From an uncultured Acidimicrobiaceae bacterium (GTDB lineage: Bacteria > Actinomycetota > Acidimicrobiia > Acidimicrobiales > Ilumatobacteraceae), in NCBI GenBank assembly GCA_903919455.1, contig CAIXIJ010000005.1, positions 1 through 64,000 of the forward strand: a stretch of 64,000 nt of DNA. Reading direction: 5' to 3'. Each line of letters starts with the position of its first letter. The stretch's first letter is position 1. The notes beneath the pieces were generated by a model that was not told the origin of the DNA, did no database searches, and worked only from the letters and a program-made list of their open reading frames with translations. Below are positions 33,525 to 42,419 of the stretch, piece after piece. The translations under genes and the position numbers were made by a program.

Positions 33525-33530
33525 AGTTTA
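33525..33530 (-). promoter_or_regulatory. candidate promoter -10 (TAAACT) for the T-box leader
   Basis: TAAACT overlaps the divIVA stop codon and would start an RNA of about 190 nt carrying the T-box. No convincing -35 is seen at the usual spacing. Confidence 0.3.
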
Positions 33531-34448
33531 CTGGAGTTCTTCGTCGTCGATGTGAAACGGGTTCGGCAGCGGCGGCATATCGGGGCGGGACATCTCGCCC
33601 GTGATGTCTGATGTCGGGGCACCCTGGCCGCGACCATTGGCCACCTCGGCATCGAGCATGCGCCACACCTGATCGCTGGTGTCGACGTCGCCCGACGACA
33701 TCGTGGGCACTGCGTCGTCGCCGGAGGGGTTCGGAGCAGCGGTCTCAGCCGTGTCGTCGAGATCCTCGAGATCGGGCACTGCACTGGACACCGGGCTGAT
33801 CGATGCCGGCAGTTCCTCCGCCGACGCCGACAGCAACGGTCGGCGCATGTCGCCGAGACCGCCGGGCACGCGCTCGACCAGTTCCTGCAATTGCACTGCC
33901 GCATCGCGGAGACGCTCACGCTGCGCCTGCAGGTGCTGCTCGAGATGATCCACATCAGCGAGCAGGAAATCGCGACGAGCGAGCAGCGACTGCACTTCGT
34001 TGTCGGCGCTCACCTTCTCGTCCTCAGCAGCGCGGCGGGCCTCGAACCGAGCATCATCGACCGTCTTGGCCGCCATCGTGCGGGCGGTGTCCATCACACG
34101 GCCAGCTTCGTCGCGAGCCTTCGCCACGATGGAGTCCGCCTCGGAGCGAGCCTCTGACACCGTCTGGTCGGCAGTGCGCTGTGCAAGCAGCAGCGTGCGA
34201 CTGATCATCTCGGTATCGCCGGTGGGCGACGACGGCGCGGCGGGCGCAGCCGACTGCACCTGCTGAGAGACCTCCTGCAGCTTCGCCACTGCGGCGCGCG
34301 CCCGAGCTTCCATCGCCGTGGCCTGGTTCTGTGCGAACTCGACCGCACCGGCCACTTGCTCTCTGAAGGCGTCGACCTCTTCAGGGTCGTAGCCCCTCTT
34401 CACCAGCTTGAAACCGGTGCTGCGAACTGCCTGCGGGGTCATCTCCAT
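33528..34448 (-). CDS. divIVA: DivIVA-domain cell-pole / growth protein (Wag31-like)
   Basis: 306 aa. The N-terminal DivIVA domain (MEMTPQAVRSTGFKLVKRGYDPEEVDAF) binds curved membrane, then a long coiled coil (about 60-210, heptads with Gln/Arg/Ala) and an acidic, Ser/Pro-rich tail. In actinobacteria it organises polar or septal growth. ATG 34448 is chosen by homology and because TAACAT ends 7 nt before it. It lies after sepF in the division cluster but appears to have its own promoter. Confidence 0.93.
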   Translation of the reverse strand: MEMTPQAVRSTGFKLVKRGYDPEEVDAFREQVAGAVEFAQNQATAMEARARAAVAKLQEVSQQVQSAAPAAPSSPTGDTEMISRTLLLAQRTADQTVSEARSEADSIVAKARDEAGRVMDTARTMAAKTVDDARFEARRAAEDEKVSADNEVQSLLARRDFLLADVDHLEQHLQAQRERLRDAAVQLQELVERVPGGLGDMRRPLLSASAEELPASISPVSSAVPDLEDLDDTAETAAPNPSGDDAVPTMSSGDVDTSDQVWRMLDAEVANGRGQGAPTSDITGEMSRPDMPPLPNPFHIDDEELQ

Positions 34449-34455
34449 AGGACTG

Positions 34456-34461
34456 ATGTTA
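34456..34461 (-). promoter_or_regulatory. candidate leaderless -10 (TAACAT) for divIVA
   Basis: TAACAT lies 7 nt before ATG 34448, in the 20-bp gap after sepF. Confidence 0.5.
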
Positions 34462-34468
34462 CGCGCGA

Positions 34469-35035
34469 TCAGGCGCCGAAACCGGCGTTGTCGAAACCGG
34501 AGGAACGAGGTGCCGGTTTCAACAGGTAGACACCCGATGCCACCTTCTCCATCGAGCCATCGAGCGCGTAACAAAGACCACTGGCGAAATCGATGAGACG
34601 GCGCGAAACCTCACGGTCTGCAGCCTCAAGATTCATGATGACCGGCAGGCCTTCTTTGAACTTGTCGGCGACTTCCTGTGCCGAGTCGAATCGACGAGGA
34701 CGCACGGTGTACGGCTCGCCCGCAGCAGCACCGTTGATCGGCCGAGTGGCCGAGACAGAGCGAGGGTTGATCGGCCGAGGCTGCACACCACTGTCGTCGG
34801 TGGCCGGCAAAGGGCGGCGACCGGTGATGTCGGATCCCGATGGAAAGGTCTGTCGCGTCGGCACGGGCCGGACCGTCTCGGTCTCGTACTCACCACCGGG
34901 CGCACGACCGGGACGAACTTGCTCCTCGCGCGGCGGCCGCGCCTGGCGCGGCTGCTCCTGCGGAACTTCATAGTCGTCGTAGGCATCATCTGGCCCGAGG
35001 CCCAGATAATCCATTGCCTTCTTCCACATCGACAT
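34469..35035 (-). CDS. sepF: cell division protein SepF
   Basis: 188 aa. The N-terminal amphipathic helix MSMWKKAMDYLGLG binds membrane. A disordered Pro/Arg/Glu-rich linker (20-105) follows, then the SepF core (RRFDSAQEVADKFKEGLPVIMNLE and LIDFASGLCYALDGSMEKVASGVYLL). It anchors FtsZ in bacteria without FtsA, which fits the absence of ftsA here. AGGAGG lies 8 nt before the ATG. Confidence 0.96.
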   Translation of the reverse strand: MSMWKKAMDYLGLGPDDAYDDYEVPQEQPRQARPPREEQVRPGRAPGGEYETETVRPVPTRQTFPSGSDITGRRPLPATDDSGVQPRPINPRSVSATRPINGAAAGEPYTVRPRRFDSAQEVADKFKEGLPVIMNLEAADREVSRRLIDFASGLCYALDGSMEKVASGVYLLKPAPRSSGFDNAGFGA

Positions 35036-35060
35036 TGCTGCCCCTCCTACGGGCCCGAGG

Positions 35061-35735
35061 CTATCGCACCAGCGTGCTCAGACGGGGACGCTCGCCGAAG
35101 AGCGCGCTACCGACCCGCACCTGCGTGCTGCCTTCCTGAACAGCCACCTCGAGGTCGTCGGTCATACCCATCGACAGCATCGACAGACCAAGACGGTCGA
35201 GCAACGAGCGCGCGGCTCGAAAGCCGGGCCGTGCCGCTTCCGGACCGCCCAGTGTGGGCCCCACCGTCATCAGCCCGCGCACCTCGAGCGCAGCGGCCTG
35301 CGCGGCCTCCACCAATGCGGGCACCTCGACGATCGGGCAGCCACCCTTGCCCTCTTGCGATTCGGGAGCCACCTGGATCAGTACTGCTGCTCCCGGCACC
35401 CTCTTGGCCAGTTCAGTCACCAACGAGAGACGGTCGACTGTCTCATAGACCGTGACAACGGGAGCGAGCGCGCGCACCTTGTTCGTCTGCAGTTGTCCGA
35501 TGAAATGCACGCCGAATGGCAGCAGTTGCCCACCCAACTTCGTCACGAGTTCCTGCGAATAGTTCTCGCCGACCGCTCCGCAACCGGCTCGGTGCGCCGC
35601 CCAACATGCTTCAATCCCGAACGTCTTGGTAACCGGCAAGATCGAAACCCCAAGACCACCGGCACGGGCGATGCGGTCGCGCACATGGGCGAGACGTTCT
35701 GCAACCTGTAGATCGAGTTCGGTCATGCCATCCAC
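35061..35735 (-). CDS. PLP homeostasis protein (YggS/YlmE family)
   Basis: 224 aa, alanine-racemase-like barrel. The PLP Lys is in LPVTKTF (near 37), and HFIGQLQTNKV and SMGMTDDLEVAV are kept. It is thought to hold and deliver pyridoxal phosphate. GTG 35735 or ATG 35726 are both possible. It sits between pgeF and sepF, a common order in division clusters. Confidence 0.93.
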   Translation of the reverse strand: MDGMTELDLQVAERLAHVRDRIARAGGLGVSILPVTKTFGIEACWAAHRAGCGAVGENYSQELVTKLGGQLLPFGVHFIGQLQTNKVRALAPVVTVYETVDRLSLVTELAKRVPGAAVLIQVAPESQEGKGGCPIVEVPALVEAAQAAALEVRGLMTVGPTLGGPEAARPGFRAARSLLDRLGLSMLSMGMTDDLEVAVQEGSTQVRVGSALFGERPRLSTLVR

Positions 35736-35745
35736 TCTCGCATTC

Positions 35746-36420
35746 TCAATGCTCCGCCATCATCGTGATCGTGCACACGTGACGCTGCGACTGGCCGCGC
35801 CGATGCGAAAACCAGCGGTCGGGGTGGCAACGCGTGCACGCGCCGATGTCGATCATCGGCACTCCCACCTCGGCGAGCGCAGCGGCCACCACCGCAGGAA
35901 GGTGCAGACTCGGCGTGCCCCATGTGGTGGTGGCAACGACGGCAGGGCCGAATCGGGCTTCGAAATCGGCCAGCAGATCGGGCCCGAATTCGTTACAGCA
36001 CCCGTGGATGCACGGCCCGAGCACGGCCTCGAGGCGTTCTGCTGACGCAGCGGCCACCGCCCCCTGCAGCACACCATCGAGCGCGCCACGCCATCCGGCA
36101 TGTGCTGCGCCGATGACGCCATTGCCGTGCGCGTCGACCCCGGCCAAGAGCACGGGGGCACAGTCCCCCACCCACACGGACAGCACCGCACCATGGCAGC
36201 GGGTGATGGCGGCATCGCCGACGGCACCATCGTGTTCGCCGGGTTCGGCGACCACCCTCACCACGGTGCCATGTACCTCATCGAGTTGGGTCCACGCACC
36301 AGGCGCGAACGCGTGCCGACGATGTCGCAGCGCGACGGCGTTGCTCTCGATGTGGAAATCGCCGTCGGAGATGGTGCTGTAGCGAAGGTGAGCGACGGCA
36401 TCGCCGCAGCGCACCTTCAC
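35746..36420 (-). CDS. pgeF: peptidoglycan editing factor / polyphenol oxidase-like (YfiH/LACC1)
   Basis: 224 aa. The zinc/copper-site residues are visible in DEVHG, VGDCAPVLL, AAHAGWRGAL and GPCIHGCCNEF; the C-terminus has CTRCHPDRWFSHRR. The family includes purine nucleoside phosphorylases and laccase-like enzymes, and removes misplaced L-Ser from cell-wall precursors in E. coli. GTG 36420 begins 11 bp after the ftsZ stop, so it is cotranscribed with ftsZ. Confidence 0.92.
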   Translation of the reverse strand: MKVRCGDAVAHLRYSTISDGDFHIESNAVALRHRRHAFAPGAWTQLDEVHGTVVRVVAEPGEHDGAVGDAAITRCHGAVLSVWVGDCAPVLLAGVDAHGNGVIGAAHAGWRGALDGVLQGAVAAASAERLEAVLGPCIHGCCNEFGPDLLADFEARFGPAVVATTTWGTPSLHLPAVVAAALAEVGVPMIDIGACTRCHPDRWFSHRRGQSQRHVCTITMMAEH

Positions 36421-36430
36421 CCCGGCTGCA

Positions 36431-37552
36431 TCACTTCAAGAAGGAGGGCACGTCGAAATCGTCGTCGCCGTCGTCGAGCGAGTCGGAGGTGTCGTCGGCG
36501 AAGAGATCCTTCAAGGACCCACCGGACGGAGCCGGCTTCGCATCGGGCACTGCCTTCACGATCGGGCGAGTGTTGCCCTGGTTCGCCTGGGTGTCCCAGC
36601 GATCGAACCCGGCAGCGATGACCGTGACCTTCACCTCGTCGCCCATCTCGTCGTCGATGACCGTACCGAAAATGATGTTGGCGTCTTGATGCGCCACGCC
36701 GTGGATGATCTCGGCGGCGGCGTTCATCTCGAACAGCCCCATGCTCGACGGACCGGTGATGTTCAGCAGAATGCCCCGGGCCCCATCGATGGCTGCTTCG
36801 AGCAGCGGGCTGCTGATGGCTGCCTTGGCCGCCGTCACGGCACGGTTCTCGCCGCTGGCCTGACCGATACCCATCAGCGCCGAGCCGGCGCTGGAAAGGA
36901 TCATCTTCACGTCGGCGAAGTCGGTGTTGATGAGGCCGGGCGTAGTGATGAGATTGGTGATGCCCGACACGCCCTGGAGCAGCACTTCGTCGGCCATCTT
37001 GAATGCGTTGAGGACGCTGGTCTTCTCGTTCGCGACGGTGAGCAACCGGTCGTTCGGGATAACGATGAGCGTGTCGACCTTCTCCTTCAGGCGCTGCACA
37101 CCGGTGTCGGCCTGCACCGCCCGACGGCGTCCTTCGAAGCTGAACGGTCGGGTGACCACACCGATGGTGAGCGCGCCCATGGTGCGGGCCACCTCGGCGA
37201 TGACCGGCGCGGCACCCGTGCCGGTGCCACCACCTTCGCCGGCGGTGATGAACACCATGTCGGCGCCCTTGATCATCTCTTCGATCTCGTCGCGATGCGT
37301 CTCGGCGGCGTTGCGACCCACATCGGGATCGCTACCGGCGCCAAGGCCACGCGTGAGGTCTCGACCGATGTCGAGCTTCACGTCGGCGTCGCTCATCAGC
37401 AGTGCCTGGGCATCGGTGTTCACTGCGATGAACTCGACACCCTTCAAGCCTGCGTCGATCATGCGGTTGACGGCGTTGACTCCGCCACCACCCACACCAA
37501 TGACCTTGATGACGGCGAGATAGTTCTGGGGAGCGGCGGCCATCAGCGGCAC
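36431..37552 (-). CDS. ftsZ: cell division GTPase FtsZ
   Basis: 373 aa. The tubulin signature [11 protein letters not shown]7 loop and the C-terminal peptide [11 protein letters not shown] for SepF binding are present. It forms the Z-ring. GGAGGTG lies before ATG 37552. A possible -10 (TAGTTT) lies in the 103-bp gap after ftsQ, so ftsZ may have its own promoter in addition to read-through. Confidence 0.98.
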   Translation of the reverse strand: MPLMAAAPQNYLAVIKVIGVGGGGVNAVNRMIDAGLKGVEFIAVNTDAQALLMSDADVKLDIGRDLTRGLGAGSDPDVGRNAAETHRDEIEEMIKGADMVFITAGEGGGTGTGAAPVIAEVARTMGALTIGVVTRPFSFEGRRRAVQADTGVQRLKEKVDTLIVIPNDRLLTVANEKTSVLNAFKMADEVLLQGVSGITNLITTPGLINTDFADVKMILSSAGSALMGIGQASGENRAVTAAKAAISSPLLEAAIDGARGILLNITGPSSMGLFEMNAAAEIIHGVAHQDANIIFGTVIDDEMGDEVKVTVIAAGFDRWDTQANQGNTRPIVKAVPDAKPAPSGGSLKDLFADDTSDSLDDGDDDFDVPSFLK

Positions 37553-37573
37553 CTCCGGGTTTCGATGTGGGAA

Positions 37574-37579
37574 AAACTA
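37574..37579 (-). promoter_or_regulatory. candidate ftsZ promoter -10 (TAGTTT)
   Basis: TAGTTT in the ftsQ-ftsZ gap, followed by a short leader with a good Shine-Dalgarno site. No -35 is assigned. The rest of the 103-bp gap shows no gene. Confidence 0.3.
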
Positions 37580-37655
37580 TGTTCGTGCACGGCCCTACCT
37601 GCTGGTTGTGAAGGAGCGTAGCCGCAGGCCAACCCTCTTGGCGGGATAGGCCTGC

Positions 37656-38942
37656 TCAACACCCGGGAACCACGCCGACCTCCGAGGTCGACACGTCGAT
37701 ACTGCACACGCCGTCGAGGCCGGTACGCACCTGCTGGAGCAGCCGGGCGAGCTTGTCGTCGAGTGCCTTGTCGTCGCCGAGTCGCACCTGAATCGGGTCC
37801 GTGTTGCTGTCGGCCGGGCTCGCCAGCACCATGGAGAGCGTGCCGGTGGAGGAATCAACACCGATCGACTTCGTCACCCGGCGAATCTCGGGAGGCAACG
37901 ACACCACCAGCACACCGGCGCTGCCATAGGGCCCTCCAGCGAACTGGCCGCGTTCGGTGTCGGGGTTGTTCCCTGTGATCAACGGGTAGCCGATCGGCTG
38001 CCCCTTCAGCACGTCGAGCACCCGACCCTGCTGGTCGATCACTCTGAACTGCTGGTCACCACCCTGGAACGTGGCCACCGGCTTCCGCTCGCGGAGGTCG
38101 ATGACGACGGTGTGCGGAAAGTCGGTGGTCACCCGAGCCCGCTCGACCCACGGCACACCTTCCAGCGTGCGCTGAGCAGCCTGGGTGTCCACCAGCAGCA
38201 CCGGCTCGCCCTTCAGCGAGTCCACTACCTGCTGCAGCACGTCGGCGTCGGTGTACACCGCACCCTGCACCTGGACATCGGTGACATCGAAGATCGGTGA
38301 CGCCACGACGGCAATAGCGGCAACCGCCAACAACAGCACTCCGCTGGCGATGCTCACCCAGATCAGTCTGCGTCGGCCCTCGGCGCGGCGATTCGCAATT
38401 CGGCGAGCCCGAATGCGCGGGTCGATGCCGCCGTTGCTGGCACTGCCCGTGCCTGGAGCGGGCTGCGTGCCGGGCCCATCGTCGAGGTCGCCAATGACCA
38501 CCGTGGAGCGCTGCCCGGTGACATCGAGTTCGTCGTCGAGATAGACCGTGTCGGGCTGCTCGTCGTGCTCGATGACGATGGTCTTGCGGGAAGATTCCGC
38601 TGCACCGATAGGAACAGGGACAACCAGTTCATCGTCCTTTATTGCGGCGACCTCTATTGCGGCGACCTCTACTGCGGCGTTCTCGGGTTCGGTGTCCTTC
38701 AGTGCCTCGTCCTCGAACGCCTCGTCCTCGAACGCCTCATCCTCAAACGCCTCGTCGTCGAATGCCTCGTCCGCAACGCCGTCGATCCCGCCGGCTGGTG
38801 ACAGTCCCAAGATCCGATCGATCGACGGATCGTCGAAGTCGTAGCCCTTTTCGGGCGGCGGGGCCTCCTTCGAGAACGCCACCATCAGTTCGTCGAGCAC
38901 GCGGTCGGGCACGTGTTCGGGCTCATGATCCGGTTCGGTCAC
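37656..38942 (-). CDS. ftsQ: FtsQ with unusually long acidic cytoplasmic tail
   Basis: 428 aa. Residues 1-190 are cytoplasmic, acidic and repetitive (DEAFE units near 57-80, AAIEV units near 90-100). One TM lies near 193-215 (RLIWVSIASGVLLLAVAAIAVV), then the POTRA domain (FDVTDVQVQGAVYTDADVL) and the beta domain. FtsQ recruits later divisome proteins. Typical FtsQ tails are far shorter. The start GTG 38942 overlaps the murB stop. Confidence 0.92.
   Translation of the reverse strand: MTEPDHEPEHVPDRVLDELMVAFSKEAPPPEKGYDFDDPSIDRILGLSPAGGIDGVADEAFDDEAFEDEAFEDEAFEDEALKDTEPENAAVEVAAIEVAAIKDDELVVPVPIGAAESSRKTIVIEHDEQPDTVYLDDELDVTGQRSTVVIGDLDDGPGTQPAPGTGSASNGGIDPRIRARRIANRRAEGRRRLIWVSIASGVLLLAVAAIAVVASPIFDVTDVQVQGAVYTDADVLQQVVDSLKGEPVLLVDTQAAQRTLEGVPWVERARVTTDFPHTVVIDLRERKPVATFQGGDQQFRVIDQQGRVLDVLKGQPIGYPLITGNNPDTERGQFAGGPYGSAGVLVVSLPPEIRRVTKSIGVDSSTGTLSMVLASPADSNTDPIQVRLGDDKALDDKLARLLQQVRTGLDGVCSIDVSTSEVGVVPGC
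38638..38770. repeat. two 15-bp coding tandem repeats in ftsQ
   Basis: About 2.7 copies of tattgcggcgacctc (38638-38680), then about 4.3 copies of gcctcgtcctcgaac (38704-38770, with a few changed bases). Both keep frame (15 = 5 codons) and encode the AAIEV and DEAFE peptides. They are prone to slippage, so length could differ between strains. Confidence 0.85.
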
Positions 38943-39889
38943 AGTGCCACCCCCTCCCGCTGTTCGGATTCCACGTCGGCAAACCCCACCAGTCGTACCT
39001 CACTGCGCAGCAGAAATCCGGTCATCTCGACAACTCGGGAACGCACGTACTCCATCACCGCACGCACATCAGCGGCGGTTGCACCATGCTCGGCCTGCAC
39101 GAAGTTGGCGTGTTTGTCGCTCACGAATGCGCCGCCGATCCGAAAGCCGCGCAGTGCGAGCCCATCGATCAGCTGAGCTGCAGCGAGCTCGCCGGGCACC
39201 GGGTTCACGAACACCGAGCCAGCATTCTGGCCGCCGGGTTGGTGCTCGCGCCGCCACCGAACAATCTCACTGAGCGATGCTTCGGCGACCGCCGCATCGC
39301 CCTGGACCAATTGCAGCGTCGCATCGAGCACCACCTGATGATCGGCGAGGTCGGAACCACGGAATCGCAGACCCAGACGCTGAGCCTCCACGAATCCCCG
39401 CCGGCCAGTGTGCAGATCCAGCAGTTGCACTCCCACCAACGACGCGGCCATGTCGCTGCCGTGTCCTCCGGCGTTCATGCGCACCGCGCCACCTATCGAG
39501 CCCGGAACACCAACCGCCCACTCGAACCCGGTGAGGCCCAACGATGCGGTCCGTCGGGCCAGTACGGGCAACGCCGTGGCCGCTCCCGCAACCACCACGG
39601 TGCCGGTGATCTCCACGGTGTCGGCGAACTCGGCCAGCGACACCGCAATGCCGGCAAACCCGCTGTCGGCCACCAGCAGGTTGGATCCGCGGCCGATGAT
39701 CAGCACCGGAAGCCCCGTGTCGTGGATGACTTCCGCTACTGCCGCCAGATCGCTGGCCGTGCGCGGAGTCGCGAAGACCGCTGCTGGGCCACCAAGCTTG
39801 TAGGTGGTGTGCGGGGCCAATGGCTCGTCGAGCACCGCAAAGCCATCGAGGCGCGCCAAGGCCTGCGTCTGCAGATCGCGCAGGGTCAT
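38939..39889 (-). CDS. murB: UDP-N-acetylenolpyruvoylglucosamine reductase
   Basis: 316 aa. FAD-dependent reductase that makes UDP-MurNAc. TTYKLGGPA (FAD site), GRGSNLLVADSG, GSIGGAVRMNAGGHG, the catalytic Ser in NAGSVFVNP and the Glu in LRSEVRLVG are present. ATG 39889 overlaps the murC stop (ATGA). The longer ORF is a read-through artefact. Confidence 0.96.
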   Translation of the reverse strand: MTLRDLQTQALARLDGFAVLDEPLAPHTTYKLGGPAAVFATPRTASDLAAVAEVIHDTGLPVLIIGRGSNLLVADSGFAGIAVSLAEFADTVEITGTVVVAGAATALPVLARRTASLGLTGFEWAVGVPGSIGGAVRMNAGGHGSDMAASLVGVQLLDLHTGRRGFVEAQRLGLRFRGSDLADHQVVLDATLQLVQGDAAVAEASLSEIVRWRREHQPGGQNAGSVFVNPVPGELAAAQLIDGLALRGFRIGGAFVSDKHANFVQAEHGATAADVRAVMEYVRSRVVEMTGFLLRSEVRLVGFADVESEQREGVAL

Positions 39890-41298
39890 GTCGGCCGCTG
39901 CTCGACGCGCAATTCCACTCGACGCGCCTGCACTTCGTCGGGCAGCGATGCGATGTCGCCACAGCCCATGGAGATGCACACGTCGCCATCAACCAGTCGG
40001 CGTGCCAGATAGTCGACCAGATCGGCGCGACCCGGCATCCACACCAGCGCGGTCTCGGGGTGAGCGTCGAGCACGGCGTTCACCACGAGCTTTCCGGTGA
40101 CACCCGGGATCGGAGTGGTGCCGGAGGCGAAGATCTCGGTGAGTACCACGAGGTCTGCGGCCTCGAACGCGTCGCGATACTCCTGCCACATCACGGCCAT
40201 CCGGTTGAAGCGGTTGGGTTGGAACACAGCAACGACACGTCGCCAGCCGTCACCGCTCGATTTCGCAGCGGTGAGTACTGCTGCGATCTCGTTGGGAAGA
40301 TGTGCGTAGTCGTCGACGAGGGTGACGCCGTCATCGACCACCCTGATGTCGAATCGACGCGCGACCCCGCCGAACTTGGACAGCGCAGCCGATGCAACGT
40401 CGAACGGCACACCGATGGACACTGCCATAGCCAGCGCACCGGTGGCGTTGCGCACGTTGTGGATGCCTCGCAACGGCAATGCGACGGAGCCCAGCGACTG
40501 CCCACCATGCACCACATCGAAGGTGAATGCACCACCGATCGGCTCGATGTTCGTGGCAACGAAATCGGCGGTCGGATCCGTTCCATAGGTGATGGCGCCG
40601 TGACGCACCGCAAGTTCGGCGCACCGTTCGTCGTCCTCGCACAGCACCTTCGGCCCGGGTATCTGCGAGAGATAGCGATCGAAGCCCTCAATGATGGCTT
40701 CGTAGGTGCCGTAGTGGTCGAGGTGATCGACCTCCACGTTCGTGAGAATCGTGCCGTGGAGCGGCAACTCCAGATGCGTTCCGTCGCTCTCGTCGGCCTC
40801 CACAACCAACCACTCTCCGCCCGTCCACTGCGCGCCCGTGCCCATGTCGGTCACGTCGCCGCCGATCACGAAATTCGGCCGCAGACCTGCCTGCGAAAGT
40901 ATGAGCATCAGCATCGAAGTGGTCGACGTCTTGCCATGCGTGCCGGCCACCGCCAGCGACTTCGCTTGCGCACAGATCGAGGCGAGCATGCCCGAGCGAT
41001 GCATCGAGACGACTCCCACCTTCGCCGCCTCATCGAGCTCGATGTTTCGGGCAGGAATCGCAGTGGAGTAGGTGATCGCGTCGCGGTCGTGCACTGCAGC
41101 ACGATCGTGGCCGACCGCCACGCGCACGCCCGCGGCGCGCACGCGATCCAGCACACTGCGCTCACGGATGTCGCTACCGGTGACATCGTGACCCATCTCG
41201 GCCAGCACGATCGCGATGGCGCTCATTCCCGGCCCGCCGACGCCGACAACGTGATACTTACCGGGAACCGAGAGGTCTAACGGCGCTTGCGGGATCAT
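39886..41298 (-). CDS. murC: UDP-N-acetylmuramate:L-alanine ligase
   Basis: 470 aa Mur ligase that adds L-Ala. The P-loop GTHGKTSTTSM, VVEADESDG, NVEVDHLDHYGT and IHNVRNATGALA are clear; the C-terminal domain has VDDYAHLPNEI. It overlaps murG and murB by 4 nt. Confidence 0.97.
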   Translation of the reverse strand: MIPQAPLDLSVPGKYHVVGVGGPGMSAIAIVLAEMGHDVTGSDIRERSVLDRVRAAGVRVAVGHDRAAVHDRDAITYSTAIPARNIELDEAAKVGVVSMHRSGMLASICAQAKSLAVAGTHGKTSTTSMLMLILSQAGLRPNFVIGGDVTDMGTGAQWTGGEWLVVEADESDGTHLELPLHGTILTNVEVDHLDHYGTYEAIIEGFDRYLSQIPGPKVLCEDDERCAELAVRHGAITYGTDPTADFVATNIEPIGGAFTFDVVHGGQSLGSVALPLRGIHNVRNATGALAMAVSIGVPFDVASAALSKFGGVARRFDIRVVDDGVTLVDDYAHLPNEIAAVLTAAKSSGDGWRRVVAVFQPNRFNRMAVMWQEYRDAFEAADLVVLTEIFASGTTPIPGVTGKLVVNAVLDAHPETALVWMPGRADLVDYLARRLVDGDVCISMGCGDIASLPDEVQARRVELRVEQRPT

Positions 41299-42419
41299 CG
41301 AGCACCTCCGTTCGCGGCGACGCGCTGCACCAACCGAACCAAGGCACCACTTCGATGCATGGTGCCGGCCTCGCGGGCACGGTGTGCCATCACAGCCAGC
41401 CGACCGCGGTCGTTCATGAATCCGTCGAGTTCGGCGACGAGTCGATCCACGCCGAAGTCTGCCTGCTCCACCAGCATCGCGGCCCCTTGCTCGGACAGCA
41501 CCTTGGCATTGTCGACCTGATGATTTTCCGCTGCGTCAGGCCAGGGCACGATGATGGCGGGGGCCCCCACCGTCGCCAGCTCGGCAATGGTGCCGGCCCC
41601 ACCACGGGTGACCAACAGATCTGCGGCGGCGTACAGCAATGGCATGCGGTCCTCATAGCCAATCACGCGATACAGGATGCCGTTCGCACCGTCCCGAGTG
41701 GGCGCGGCCGCGTCGAGATTCCGGTCGCCCACCACGTGGTACACCGCCAGGTCGTTTCGTTCCCCAAGGCGCTCGACTGCTTGCTCCACCACTCGGTTCA
41801 CTGCGGCGGCTCCCTGTGATCCGCACATCACCGCCACCACGAAGCGGTCTTGCGGTAGCCCGAGGGCATCACGCGCAGCGACGCGAGTGGCGTCGCGATC
41901 CAGCGCAATGATCTCCTGCCGCACCGGCGCCCCGGTGAGTTCCGCACGCGGCAACACGCTGCCGTCGAACGCCACGGCCACCGCAGCGGCCTTCTTCGCC
42001 ATGAGCTTGGAGACCAAGCCGGGGCGACGGTCGTAGGAGACCACGACGTAGGGCACCTTCAGCCGGCGGGCTGCCCAGGTGGCTGGAAAGCTGCCGTAGC
42101 CGCCCACGTTCACGACCACGGCGGGCCGGAGTTGCTGCAGCAACCGTTCGGCCTGCTTCGTGGCGCGACGCAGCTTTGGAACGAAGGCGAAGTTGCGGCT
42201 ACTGAAACTGCGCTGCAACCCGACCACATCGAGGAGGGTGTGCGGGTAACCGCTCGCCGGAGCCAACCGAGTCTCCACGCCGCGTTGCGTGCCAACGTAA
42301 TGAACGGCCTGTGGGTCGACGCCGGCAGCCACCAACGCATCGGCGATCGCCAGGGCGGGCAGCACGTGGCCGGAGGTGCCACCGCCGGTGACGACCGCGT
42401 GGGTGCGGGGTGCGTTCAT
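41295..42419 (-). CDS. murG: UDP-GlcNAc:lipid I N-acetylglucosaminyltransferase with altered motif
   Basis: 374 aa GT28 enzyme that makes lipid II. The N-terminal glycine loop VTGGGTSGHVLPALAIADAL and the second loop NVGGYGSFP are normal; the donor site has CGSQGAAAVN, TRGGAGTIAEL and ENHQVDNAKVL. The usual HE(Q/A)N motif after the central strand is replaced by SYDRR (VVSYDRRPGLVSKL). Glycine loops and synteny still make MurG the call. ATG 42419 overlaps the ftsW stop. Confidence 0.93.
   Translation of the reverse strand: MNAPRTHAVVTGGGTSGHVLPALAIADALVAAGVDPQAVHYVGTQRGVETRLAPASGYPHTLLDVVGLQRSFSSRNFAFVPKLRRATKQAERLLQQLRPAVVVNVGGYGSFPATWAARRLKVPYVVVSYDRRPGLVSKLMAKKAAAVAVAFDGSVLPRAELTGAPVRQEIIALDRDATRVAARDALGLPQDRFVVAVMCGSQGAAAVNRVVEQAVERLGERNDLAVYHVVGDRNLDAAAPTRDGANGILYRVIGYEDRMPLLYAAADLLVTRGGAGTIAELATVGAPAIIVPWPDAAENHQVDNAKVLSEQGAAMLVEQADFGVDRLVAELDGFMNDRGRLAVMAHRAREAGTMHRSGALVRLVQRVAANGGAR

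Noticed and set aside
38638-38770. CRISPR array
   Set aside because: 15-bp repeats have no spacers and stay in frame in ftsQ.
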